Below, one piece after another: positions 27,249-35,646 of a stretch of DNA of 64,000 nucleotides (position 1 is the first letter of the stretch; the number at the start of each line of letters is the position of its first letter). Below the pieces are notes generated by a model. That model did no database searches, was not told the origin of the DNA, and saw only the letters and a list, made by a program, of their open reading frames with translations. Source of the DNA: Algisphaera agarilytica. GTDB taxonomy: Bacteria; Planctomycetota; Phycisphaerae; Phycisphaerales; Phycisphaeraceae. The stretch covers positions 3,230,836-3,294,835 of the forward strand of contig NZ_JACHGY010000001.1 in the NCBI RefSeq assembly GCF_014207595.1, written 5' to 3'. Made by a program: the position numbers and the translations under genes.

Positions 27249-28649
27249 TCACTCCCCGTCCTTGGCTTCCACTTCGGTCACCGAGGCCTGCTCGATGATC
27301 TTGTCGAGCGTCTTCTGCTCACGGATCGAGAGGTAGAGCTGTTCGAGCTCGCCACGCTGACGCATCTCGTTACGCAGCTTCTCGGGGCGGCGTTGCTGCT
27401 GCATCGCCATCATCGCGATACGGCCGTTGATCTCGTTCTCGGTGACTTCGACTTCCAGCTCCTTGGCGGCCTTGTCGAGGACGAAGAAGGTCTTGAGCTG
27501 ACGCACGGCCTCGGCTTCGCCCTGGGTGCGGGCCTCGGCGAGTTCTTCTTCGATCTCCTCGGGCTGCTTGCCGGAGTAGAGCAGTTCCATCTGCTGACGC
27601 TGCAGGGTCCGCTCGATCTGACGGCCCTTGAGGCCCTCGGGCAGGTCAAGCTCGACGGCTTCGACGATCTGCTCGGTGGCCTGCTTGTGCATGTCGGCCT
27701 GCTGGGTCTGCTCGTTACGCTGCTCGAGCATGGTCTTGACGCGTTCCTTGAGCTCGTCTTCGGTCTGCATGCCGAACTGCGGGAGCAGGTCTTCGACGGC
27801 CGCGGGCTCGAGGCGGTGGACGTGGGTCAGGGCCATCACGAGGGTGATCGGCTGGCCCTTGATGCCTTCGTTTTCGTGGCCTTCGGGGCCGGTCATCGAG
27901 ATCGACACGGTGTCGCCGACCTTCTTGCCCGCGAGCTGCTTGCCCATATCGTCGACGAGGATGCCCGCGACGTGGCCCTTGAATTCCTTGTCTTCGCCGT
28001 GCACCAAGGTGTAGGCGGCGGGGTGCTCGTGCACGACTTCGGCGTCGTCACCGGCGTTTTCACCGGCCAGGACCTTGACGTCCGACTGCACGTAGTCGCC
28101 TTCAGCGACGGTGGCGTCTTCCACGGCCGACATCTGGCCGTAACGCTCACGGTACTGCTCGATCTCGGCGTCGACGTCGGCGTCGGTCACGTCGAAGGTC
28201 TTCTTCTCGACCTTGATGCCATCGAACTTGGGAAGCTCGAAGTCGGGGGTGACTTCGACTTCAACGGTGTAGGTCAGCGAGCCCGACTCGGGCACTTCCA
28301 GTTCATCGATGTCTTTCACGTCCGGCTCGCCGATGACGTCGAGGCCTTCATCTTCGAGGGCCTGGTGGTACGACTCGCTCAGGAGCTGGTTCTTCACGTC
28401 GCCCTGGATCGATTCGGCGAAGCGCTTTTCGAGCAGCCGACGGGGGGCACGGCCCTTGCGGAAGCCGGGGAGCACCGCGTCGTTGCTGAGGTTGGTATAG
28501 GTGTCTTCGATCTTGCCCTTGATGCGGGACTCGGGCAGCTCGATGGTCAGACGCTTCAGGGCCGGGCCCGCGTCTTCGACTTTCACGGTCTGCTCGGGGC
28601 GGGCTTCTTCGGCATCAGGGGCGTCAACGACAGCGGATTCATCGGCCAT
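27249..28649 (-). CDS. tig: Trigger factor chaperone
   Basis: A 466-residue ribosome-associated chaperone. The N-terminal ribosome-docking loop is GFRKGRAPRRLLEKRF. A central FKBP-like domain follows (about residues 180-265: EGDYVQSDVKVLAGEN, then LVDDMGKQLAGKKVGDT). The long helical C-terminal domain is rich in Gln and Glu. Length is slightly above the E. coli protein owing to an acidic N-terminus (DESAVVDAPDAEEARPEQ). The gene is first in a tig-membrane protein-clpX series. Confidence 0.94.
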   Translation of the reverse strand: MADESAVVDAPDAEEARPEQTVKVEDAGPALKRLTIELPESRIKGKIEDTYTNLSNDAVLPGFRKGRAPRRLLEKRFAESIQGDVKNQLLSESYHQALEDEGLDVIGEPDVKDIDELEVPESGSLTYTVEVEVTPDFELPKFDGIKVEKKTFDVTDADVDAEIEQYRERYGQMSAVEDATVAEGDYVQSDVKVLAGENAGDDAEVVHEHPAAYTLVHGEDKEFKGHVAGILVDDMGKQLAGKKVGDTVSISMTGPEGHENEGIKGQPITLVMALTHVHRLEPAAVEDLLPQFGMQTEDELKERVKTMLEQRNEQTQQADMHKQATEQIVEAVELDLPEGLKGRQIERTLQRQQMELLYSGKQPEEIEEELAEARTQGEAEAVRQLKTFFVLDKAAKELEVEVTENEINGRIAMMAMQQQRRPEKLRNEMRQRGELEQLYLSIREQKTLDKIIEQASVTEVEAKDGE

Positions 28650-28841
28650 GGCGATTCAATCTTTCTATGGGTGTTGGCGTTCGCCAACGGGTTGCAGTGA
28701 AAGGCACGGGAGTGCAACAGTGCGTCTGACTGGCGGATTGAAGGTTCCGCGAGCGATCCACCGACCCGCGCCAGGCTCGCTCCCGTGGGGCGGCCGGTAT
28801 CTCGGTGGAGCACAGCATTATGCGAATATCTGAGGGTAAAG

Positions 28842-29780
28842 TCAATCGTTCGCGGCTTTTCGGAGCCCCGAATAGACCTCTTCGATGTGGGGGATTGCTT
28901 GACCGGCGGCCTTGGCGGCTTGGCACGGATCGCCAACGATCGCCTCGATCTCCATCGCTCGTCCCGCCTCGTAGTCCAGCATCATGCTGGTCTTGTAGGG
29001 CTCCATCTTCGCGGTGTAGTCGAGCATCTTCTGGATGAAGGCGTCTTCGATCACCTTGCCGTCCACCGCGAGGGCGGCGGCCTGGACCTCGTGCATGAGG
29101 GCTTCGATCCGTCGGCGGGTGCCCGGGTCGGCCATCATGACATCGGTGGTCTGATTCAGCACCACCGACAGTCCGTTGTAGGGGATGTTCCAGACGAGCT
29201 TCTTCCAGCGGGACAGCCGCAGGTCGTCCACGTTGATGGTCTCGATGCCAGCGGCGTTGAAGTCCTCCACGACGCCGGGGAAGTGCCGGGCGGCGAGGGA
29301 GTTGGCGGCCTCGGGCTGATACACGCCCATGTGGATGTGCCCGTAGTCGAGGTGCTGGATGTGCCCCGGTCCGATCTTGTTGGAGCAGAGAAAGCAGAGC
29401 CCGCCGAGCACCCGGTCTTCTCCCACCAGGGCCGCCGCGTCCGTTTCGGGGTGCAGCCCGTTCTGCAGCACCAACACCACGCCATCCGGCTTAACGCAGT
29501 TGGCCAGCAACTCGGGCAGTTGCTCGTTTTGCGTGGTCTTCAGGCACACCACTGCGACGTCGCACGCGGGCAGGTCCGCGGGGTCGCCGTAGGCTTGGAC
29601 CTGATCTGCGGATAATGTGAAATCGCCGCGGATTGACTCGACGGTCATCCCGTGGTCACGGACGTGCTCGTAATCGCTGCGCAGCAGAAAGTGGGTGTCG
29701 AACCCGGCTTTGGCGAGCAGGCCGCCGTAGTACCCCCCGAGGGCGCCGGTGCCGAGGATAGCGTAGGTGTTTTTCGACAT
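28842..29780 (-). CDS. Ketopantoate reductase family protein
   Basis: A 312-residue NADPH-dependent reductase of the PanE/ApbA type, reducing 2-dehydropantoate to pantoate in CoA synthesis. The Rossmann loop is ILGTGALGGYYGG. VCLKTTQNEQLPELL and VLVLQNGL follow. The catalytic Lys region is SRWKKLVWNIPYNGLSV, and the C-terminal domain has MLDYEAGRAMEIEAIVGDP. Several paralogues of unknown substrate exist, so the specific reaction is likely rather than certain. It is transcribed towards tig with its own start. Confidence 0.82.
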   Translation of the reverse strand: MSKNTYAILGTGALGGYYGGLLAKAGFDTHFLLRSDYEHVRDHGMTVESIRGDFTLSADQVQAYGDPADLPACDVAVVCLKTTQNEQLPELLANCVKPDGVVLVLQNGLHPETDAAALVGEDRVLGGLCFLCSNKIGPGHIQHLDYGHIHMGVYQPEAANSLAARHFPGVVEDFNAAGIETINVDDLRLSRWKKLVWNIPYNGLSVVLNQTTDVMMADPGTRRRIEALMHEVQAAALAVDGKVIEDAFIQKMLDYTAKMEPYKTSMMLDYEAGRAMEIEAIVGDPCQAAKAAGQAIPHIEEVYSGLRKAAND

Positions 29781-29814
29781 GAACCAAAGCGTCGCGGTGA
29801 AGGCTCAAGGTTCG

Positions 29815-30546
29815 TTAAAAGTCGAAACGTACCCCGACCTCAAAAGTGTTGATGTGGTGTTCACGGAAAATCAGGCCTGACGCGATATCGCCATTACCGC
29901 TTTCCGTAAAGCCGCGGAAGCGGTAGCCGCCCGTGAGCGTGACGTTGTCTGCAACCCGGTAGCTTAGGCCAGCCATGAGCTGGTAGGTGAAAGTCGTGAA
30001 CGTATCGTCGATGGAGTCAATCGCGGCGGTGGTGGTGATGCCGTCGATCGTGACCGAGTTGATGAGCGTAGAGTCGAGGTCGGCGTCGGATTGGACGACA
30101 CTGAAGCCGATCCCACCCCCGAGATACAGATTAAAGTCTTTGGACCCGAGGGGGATGTCGTAATAGATATTGCCCAGGCCAGAGAGATACGTGATGTCGC
30201 CGTCGGCATTGATATCGAAGGCGAGAAACTTCACATCGGTATAGTCGGTACGGAAGTAGTTGGCTTCAAATTCGAGTCGCCAATTATTCAGGTACACCCC
30301 AAAAATTCCCGAGTAGGTGAAGTCTTCATCAAAGGCAAACTCCAACTCATTGGATGAGCCGATGATGTCGTTACTGGTGATGTCATACTCGAGCTGCCAG
30401 CCCACTAGGCCACCGACGTACAAGCCATGCCGTGGCTCAAACATGAAGTCTTCAAAATCCTCGAGATCGTCGGCCAATGCAACAGGGCCTGCGGTGAGTG
30501 CGAGGAGGAGAACGAGCCTTGGGATCAACTTCAGGATGACATTCAT
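29815..30546 (-). CDS. Outer-membrane beta-barrel protein (OmpA/OmpW-like)
   Basis: A 243-residue exported protein with a signal peptide (LIPRLVLLLALTAGPVALA). The mature part begins with an acidic patch (DDLEDFEDF) and then shows strands typical of a small barrel: HGLYVGGLVGWQLEY, then YLGGGIGFSVVQ, then TYQLMAGLSYRV and LTGGYRFRGF. It ends in Phe (VGVRFDF), the outer-membrane insertion signal. The specific family is not certain. No Shine-Dalgarno is obvious before the ATG. Confidence 0.7.
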   Translation of the reverse strand: MNVILKLIPRLVLLLALTAGPVALADDLEDFEDFMFEPRHGLYVGGLVGWQLEYDITSNDIIGSSNELEFAFDEDFTYSGIFGVYLNNWRLEFEANYFRTDYTDVKFLAFDINADGDITYLSGLGNIYYDIPLGSKDFNLYLGGGIGFSVVQSDADLDSTLINSVTIDGITTTAAIDSIDDTFTTFTYQLMAGLSYRVADNVTLTGGYRFRGFTESGNGDIASGLIFREHHINTFEVGVRFDF

Positions 30547-30708
30547 GGGGGGAATTTAATTAGGAGAAAAACTGATAGGTAAAATGTCGAATATAGCGGC
30601 GACCCAGGTGCGTTGCCTTGAGGGGCAAAGAATCGCCAGTTTCGTTTGGAGTGAGTGTGTGGTCTCTTGTCAGCCCAGGACCCAGAACTTATCGCTCAGG
30701 TGATTACT

Positions 30709-31581
30709 TCAGTTGGGATGTGTGGCATCGACAGCGGAATGCACGTTAGGCCGTCGGCGACGGCGCACGGTCAGAGCCCCAGCCGTGAGGGCGAAAATGG
30801 CCGCCGATGTGGGTTCGGGGCTGACCATCACGTTGTCGATAAGCAACGCACTGTTGACGATGGTGTCGCTGACATCCACCACGCCGAAACCGAAGGTGTG
30901 GACGCCGGGGTCGAGATTAACCATAAAGGTTTGGTAAGGGATCACGCCATCGAACCCGGTGGTAAAGGAAAGCATGGTGAAGAGGCTGGTATCTTCCAGG
31001 TTACCAAGCAGGAACAATTCGCCGTTAAGGGCGAAGAATGCGGTGTCGCTGAAATCGCTGGGTTGATCCAGTTCATCGGTAATGAATGCGTAATCAAAAC
31101 TCAGCGTGGTGGGGGCAAGCACCTCGATGGTTTGCCGAGCCGCCGAACCCTCGGTTGCGCCCTCGGATTGGTTGTCGAGGTCGGTGACGCCGACGAAAGC
31201 ATCGATGTCGCCCGGGTTCAAGCCGAGAAACACGTCCAACACGATGTCGACGGAAACGGTCGCGGTGTAGGGGTTTTCGAGGAAGTTATCGACGGTGCCG
31301 GTAGTTTCGAGAAACAGTTGTTGTGTACCTTCGGTCGGGCTCAACAGGGCGCTGCCGCCGACAGTGCCGGTGACATTTGCTTCTCCCGTGGTCGAGAAAT
31401 TACCGATGCCTGTCTCGAATCCGCCCAGCATGATTCCCACGCCAGTGGGGATTCCCAAGTCTTGGGTCGGCACAACAATTGGCAGGAGTTGTGCCTGCGA
31501 AGTTGAAGCAGTTGCGAGCACGATTGCTGTGGCAGCAAGCGAATACACTTTACGCCCTAGATACCCTGTGGAAAAATTCAT
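30709..31581 (-). CDS. PEP-CTERM sorting domain protein
   Basis: A 290-residue exported protein. A signal peptide (VYSLAATAIVLATASTSQA) is followed by a beta-rich domain with VSVDIVLDVFLGLNPGDIDAF and FAFALNGELFLL-like strands. The C-terminal sorting signal is SPEPTSAAIFALTAGALTV followed by RRRRR. Such signals are cut by an exosortase and send proteins to the envelope or extracellular matrix. Eighteen or so residues continue after the Arg cluster, which is unusual because the signal normally ends the protein. The ATG at 31581 gives the normal signal peptide. Confidence 0.78.
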   Translation of the reverse strand: MNFSTGYLGRKVYSLAATAIVLATASTSQAQLLPIVVPTQDLGIPTGVGIMLGGFETGIGNFSTTGEANVTGTVGGSALLSPTEGTQQLFLETTGTVDNFLENPYTATVSVDIVLDVFLGLNPGDIDAFVGVTDLDNQSEGATEGSAARQTIEVLAPTTLSFDYAFITDELDQPSDFSDTAFFALNGELFLLGNLEDTSLFTMLSFTTGFDGVIPYQTFMVNLDPGVHTFGFGVVDVSDTIVNSALLIDNVMVSPEPTSAAIFALTAGALTVRRRRRPNVHSAVDATHPN

Positions 31582-32039
31582 TTTTGCTGGAGCCCGTGAA
31601 TGAAAGTCAGAAAGAAAGTGCCTCGGAAGGGAACACCCCATCAAATGCTGACTATAAGATAACTGGGACCCACTTAATGTCAACGAGTTAATACATTTAG
31701 CATTAAACAGGTGTCAATTGGTCGCAGTTTTGGGGCAAATTAGCTGTAGTGCTCTTGAGCAAGATGAACTATTTGTTGCAGACTTGGGCATTGGCGATTC
31801 CATCGGTCTTGTACTTCGCGAAGAAGGTAAGCCCATCGCTTTTTTGATCGGTACGGTCCTTGGTGCGAGTTCTGCGCCATGATCTATGCCGACAGTACTG
31901 TACCTGTTGCCTAGAGTTGTCTGGCTGGTGCTTGTACATCGGAGTCGGTGATGTGCAGCATAGATGGATCACTCGTCCATCTAATTAGCAAACCTCGATA
32001 GCCCTGTTAATTGGGGCGATCCAAGAGAACTGACCCGTC
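31582..32039. other. 458-bp divergent intergenic region with low GC
   Basis: This holds the promoter of the PEP-CTERM gene and presumably that of the Fpg gene. A 67-codon minus-strand frame at 31769-31972 has no recognisable domain and is Cys/Arg-rich in a way typical of chance frames. It could be a decayed gene remnant. No hairpin with a T-run was seen. Confidence 0.4.
31688..31717 (-). promoter_or_regulatory. Possible sigma-70 promoter of the PEP-CTERM gene
   Basis: On the minus strand TTGACA (31717-31712) and TATTAA (31693-31688) are separated by 18 bases, about 107 bases before the start codon at 31581. The -35 is perfect and the -10 is a partial match. A second TTGACA lies closer to the gene. 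Confidence 0.35.
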
Positions 32040-32846
32040 ATGCCCGAATTGCCCGAAGTTGAATGTTGGGGTCGCCGAGTCGCGGAAAAGCATTGCCTGG
32101 GGCGGTCGATCCGTTCGGTCTACGCCAAGCCGGACGAACGCATCGTGATCGACGGCGTTACCCCACGGAAGCTCGCTTCGGCGCTCAAGGGGCGGACCGT
32201 CGAGGCCTGCCACCGGCGTGGCAAACAGATGTGGTGGACGTTGTCGGGGACCGGGGGGAGCCTGCTTTGGCACTTTGGGATGACTGGGGGGTTTTGCAGT
32301 TATGGGAAAAAGACCGATCGGCCCAAGTTTCTCAAAGTTGAGCTGCAGCTTGATGATGGCCGGTACTTCGGTTTTACCGACCCGCGGAGGTTCGGGCGTA
32401 TCCGATTGGCCGCCGACCCGCTGAACGAGCCGCCGCTGTCCGAGCTCGGCCCCGATGCCCTGCTGGATCTGCCCGGCCTGGCGTGGTGGACGCAGGAATT
32501 GGCCCGGCGGAAAACCGCGATCAAGGCTTTACTGCTCAATCAATCCTTCCTGGCCGGGGTGGGCAATTGGATCGCGGATGAAGTCTGCTATCAGAGCAAG
32601 ATCGCGCCGCAGCGGTTGGCCCGGGACCTTTCGCCCGCTGAGGTCAAACGGCTCCGGGCCAAGCTCAAACACGTCTTGCAGAAAGCCTGCGATTGGGAGG
32701 CGGACTACCGGCGGTTCCCCAAGACTTGGCTGTTCCACCACCGCTGGGGCAAAAACGAAGACGCCCTGACCGGCCGCGGGGAGGAGATCGAGTTCGACAC
32801 AGTCGGCGGGCGGACCACCGCATGGGTGCCCAAGGTTCAGGTCTGA
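32040..32846 (+). CDS. mutM: Formamidopyrimidine-DNA glycosylase, zincless-finger type
   Basis: A 268-residue base-excision repair enzyme that removes oxidised purines and nicks the site. The N-terminal MPELPEVE supplies catalytic Pro1 and Glu2. LLWHFGMTG and TDPRRFGRI are the DNA-contact loops, and LAGVGNWIADEVCY is the helix-two-turn-helix. The C-terminal zinc finger has no cysteines: the region reads HHRWGKNEDALTG and then FDTVGGRTTAWVPKVQ. This matches the zincless beta-hairpin of plant and fungal Fpg enzymes rather than the usual bacterial four-Cys finger. Confidence 0.9.
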   Translation: MPELPEVECWGRRVAEKHCLGRSIRSVYAKPDERIVIDGVTPRKLASALKGRTVEACHRRGKQMWWTLSGTGGSLLWHFGMTGGFCSYGKKTDRPKFLKVELQLDDGRYFGFTDPRRFGRIRLAADPLNEPPLSELGPDALLDLPGLAWWTQELARRKTAIKALLLNQSFLAGVGNWIADEVCYQSKIAPQRLARDLSPAEVKRLRAKLKHVLQKACDWEADYRRFPKTWLFHHRWGKNEDALTGRGEEIEFDTVGGRTTAWVPKVQV

Positions 32847-32869
32847 AAAGCCAGCTACTTGGATACGGC

Positions 32870-33988
32870 TCAGTCTTCGATTTCGCCGGGGGCCACGCCC
32901 TGGGGGTTGGATTCAACCTGGCGTTTGTCGCCCGCGGCGTATTCGCCGCCGAACCGGATCGTGGCGAGTTCGCGGGAGCAAACCAGGTCGACCCGGCGTG
33001 TGCGGGTGACCTCGATGGTCGGCGGGGTGTCGCCGGGCAGATTCAGCGACAGGTGCGTGCCGCAGATCAGCGTCGCGTCGGGCTGGGCGAACACTTCCTT
33101 GGCGTGCAGGCTGCGGAGAACGATGAGGTCCGGCCCGGTGCAGGTCAGGGTGAATCGGCCCTTGACCCACGACGCGGTGAACCCTTCGTGTTCGCTCTCG
33201 CCGTCGATCGTGAGCTGATGGGTATCGATCGGGTCGTGCTCGACGTTGAAGATGGCCAGGAACTTGTCCGAGTAGTCGACGAGGTACCCCGGGATGTCGA
33301 GCTTCTCCCCCGCGGGGGCGTTGGGGTACTGCACCTCCGCCACGACGGGTTGGCCGATGTGGCGTTCGAGTAGTGGCTCGTATGCGTTGGCGGCGGCGCC
33401 GAGCAGGTCATCGCCGAGTTCCTGGACGTGTCCCTGGTTGCTGGAGATGGAATCGTTTTGCGTGTGCTGGGCGATCTGCCCGATGAACGCGGTCAGGGCT
33501 TTGCTGAACGCGTCACGGAACGTGTTGACGAGGTTTTGGAAGCCGCGCCGGGTTTTGCGGATCGGCCCGGGCCGGAAGCTGCGGCGGATCTGCTTCATCC
33601 GGCGACGCGATTCACGGTGGCTCAGCCCCTCAGCGATCCGCGCCACCGCCACGCAATCCTCCATCTGCTTGGGGTAGATCAACGCGCTGGTTTTCTCAAT
33701 CCCATGAGAGCTTTCGTAGGACGCATCGAACACCAGCTCGAGCCCCTTGGAATACACGATCAAATCGCCCCACATCGATCGGCCGTTCTTGTTCAGGTAG
33801 GTCGCGTGGTAGCGGTTCAGCAGCTTCAGGCACTTGTCCTTGCGCCACTGATTCACCAGCACGCTGACCAGCGCGACCAGGAAGATCAGGACGATCGTCA
33901 GCCCGAACGCCTGTTCGATGATCAGGTGCCACCACGGAGTCTTCTCCGCTTCCTGTGCTAAAAGTACGACCCCGATACCAGTGTTCAT
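32870..33988 (-). CDS. Membrane-anchored protein of unknown function
   Basis: A 372-residue protein with one strong N-terminal transmembrane helix (residues about 24-46, FGLTIVLIFLVALVSVLV), then a basic, largely soluble part. Segments include KDKCLKLLNRYHATYL, SYESSHGIEKTSALIYPKQ, a very basic RRRMKQIRRSFRPGP stretch, then YEPLLERHIGQPVV and a beta-rich C-terminus. The layout resembles a conserved membrane family of unknown function, but the match is from memory of pattern only. The ATG at 33988 is used because residues upstream look non-coding. Confidence 0.6.
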   Translation of the reverse strand: MNTGIGVVLLAQEAEKTPWWHLIIEQAFGLTIVLIFLVALVSVLVNQWRKDKCLKLLNRYHATYLNKNGRSMWGDLIVYSKGLELVFDASYESSHGIEKTSALIYPKQMEDCVAVARIAEGLSHRESRRRMKQIRRSFRPGPIRKTRRGFQNLVNTFRDAFSKALTAFIGQIAQHTQNDSISSNQGHVQELGDDLLGAAANAYEPLLERHIGQPVVAEVQYPNAPAGEKLDIPGYLVDYSDKFLAIFNVEHDPIDTHQLTIDGESEHEGFTASWVKGRFTLTCTGPDLIVLRSLHAKEVFAQPDATLICGTHLSLNLPGDTPPTIEVTRTRRVDLVCSRELATIRFGGEYAAGDKRQVESNPQGVAPGEIED

Positions 33989-34086
33989 GCTCCGTTTGTA
34001 GAACACCGCCGCATCGGCGTCAACGCGGCGTCTGCCGGTCTGCATTGACCCTGCCCGGGCACCCACGGATAATGCTCAGTCAAACC

Positions 34087-34121
34087 AAAACCCCGCGAGA
34101 GCTTTGAATACTCTCACGGGG
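34087..34121 (-). terminator. Hairpin terminator downstream of xylA, beyond the tRNA
   Basis: The arms aaccccgcgagag and ctctcacggggtt pair over 13 bp with one wobble. On the minus strand the stem is followed by a T-rich stretch (ttttggttt). It is the first terminator-like structure after xylA, so xyl transcripts would read antisense through the tRNA before stopping. Confidence 0.6.
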
Positions 34122-34135
34122 TTGAAGTTGGGGCT

Positions 34136-34209
34136 GCCCGCGTAGCTCAGTTGGATAGAGCACGGCTTTCCTAAAGCCAAGGTCGCAGGTTCGAATCCTG
34201 CCGTGGGCA
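34136..34209 (+). tRNA. tRNA-Arg (anticodon CCT)
   Basis: A complete cloverleaf of 74 bases. The acceptor gcccgcg pairs with cgtgggc (one G-T), the D-arm is gctc...gagc, the anticodon stem is cggct/agcca-like with loop ttcctaa giving CCT, and the T-arm is gcagg ttcgaat cctgc. CCA is not encoded. It reads AGG codons. It lies on the opposite strand to xylA and 34 bases from the xylA stop. Confidence 0.92.
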
Positions 34210-34243
34210 TTTCGGGATCGCGATCCGAAAAACGTTTCCGTGA

Positions 34244-35581
34244 TCAGATGAACCGGTTCAGGATCGACTCGAACAGTTCCTGCTTGCCGCTGATCTGCGC
34301 GGGTTCGCCCAGGGCCGCGCCGAGGTCGGCGAGTTGGGGCAGGGACAGGTCGCCCGATTCGAACTTCGCGCCGTCGCCGCTGTCGAAGCTGGCGTAACGC
34401 GTTTGGCGGAGCTTCTTGTAGTCCGAGTTTTCGAGGATGGCTTCGGCGGTGATCGCGGCACGGGCGAAGGCGTCCATGCCCGCGACGTGGGCGATGAACA
34501 GGTCTTCGAGGTCGGTCGAGTTGCGGCGGGTCTTGGCGTCGAAGTTGATGCCGCCGCCCTGGAGGCCGCCCGCTTCGAGGAAGACGAGCATGCACTCGGT
34601 AAGTTCGTAGAGGTCGACGGGGAACTGGTCGGTGTCCCAACCGTTCTGGTAGTCGCCGCGGTTGGCGTCGAGGCTGCCCAGCAGACCGGCACCCGCTGCG
34701 ACGGCCATCTCGTGTTGCATGGTGTGGCCCGCGAGGGTGGCGTGGTTGAACTCGAGGTTGAGCTTGAAGTCACCCAGGAGATCGTGCTCGCGGAGGAAGC
34801 CGATGACGGTCGCCGAGTCGAAGTCGTATTGGTGCTTGCTGGGCTCGCAGGGCTTGGGCTCGATGAAGAACGTGCCGGTGAAGCCCTGGCTGCGGGCGTA
34901 GTCCTTGGCCATGTGCAGGAAGCGGGCGAAGTGGTCTTGTTCGCGCTTCATGTCGGTGTTGAGCAGCGACATGTAGCCCTCACGGCCGCCCCAGAAGACG
35001 TAGTTCTCGCCGCCGAGCGCGATGGTCGCGTCGAGCGCCCCCTTGAGCTGGGCTCCGGCGTAGGCGACAGTGCCGAAGTCGGGGTTGGTCGAGGCGCCGT
35101 TCATGTAGCGCGGGTTGCTGAACAGGTTGGCGGTGCCCCAGAGCAGCTTCACGCCGGACTCGGCCTGCTTGCCCTTGAGGTATTCCACGATCGTCGACAG
35201 CCGGTTCTGCGATTCGGCGAGTGTCGGGCCTTCCTGCACGAGGTCGAAGTCGTGGAAGCAGTAGTAGGGCACGCCGAGCTTGGTGATGAACTCAAACGCG
35301 GCGTCGGCTTTGGCCTTCGCGGCGGTTTCCCAATCGCCCGAAGCGAGCGCGGCGTCCCAGGAAAAATCTTTCGTGCCCGGCCCAAACGGGTCGGCTCCCG
35401 TGCCACAGAAGCTGTGCCAGTACGCCACGGCAAACTTGAAGAGTTCCTTCATTGGCTTCCCGGCGACGACGCGGTTCTCGTCGTACCAGCGGTAGGCCAG
35501 CGGGTTGTTCGAGTCGGTGCCTTCGAAGGCGATTTTCTCGATGCCGGGGAAGTAGGTTGTGTCGCCGAGGGTGACGCTCAT
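34244..35581 (-). CDS. xylA: Xylose isomerase
   Basis: A 445-residue enzyme interconverting D-xylose and D-xylulose. Family signatures are present: [67 protein letters not shown] for metal binding, and [16 protein letters not shown]. The length is that of the class II enzymes. The gene is 65 bases downstream of xylB and probably co-transcribed, with the divergent AraC regulator as likely controller. Confidence 0.96.
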   Translation of the reverse strand: MSVTLGDTTYFPGIEKIAFEGTDSNNPLAYRWYDENRVVAGKPMKELFKFAVAYWHSFCGTGADPFGPGTKDFSWDAALASGDWETAAKAKADAAFEFITKLGVPYYCFHDFDLVQEGPTLAESQNRLSTIVEYLKGKQAESGVKLLWGTANLFSNPRYMNGASTNPDFGTVAYAGAQLKGALDATIALGGENYVFWGGREGYMSLLNTDMKREQDHFARFLHMAKDYARSQGFTGTFFIEPKPCEPSKHQYDFDSATVIGFLREHDLLGDFKLNLEFNHATLAGHTMQHEMAVAAGAGLLGSLDANRGDYQNGWDTDQFPVDLYELTECMLVFLEAGGLQGGGINFDAKTRRNSTDLEDLFIAHVAGMDAFARAAITAEAILENSDYKKLRQTRYASFDSGDGAKFESGDLSLPQLADLGAALGEPAQISGKQELFESILNRFI

Positions 35582-35646
35582 GGAGGAGTCCTTTGGAGAG
35601 TTGAGGTGTGAGGTTTGAGGGGTGAGTCTTGAGAAGAGCGGGCTTG

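Noticed and set aside
31769-31972. 67-codon frame between the PEP-CTERM and Fpg genes
   Set aside because: Cys/Arg-rich chance-like composition and no family; possible remnant but not supported as a gene.
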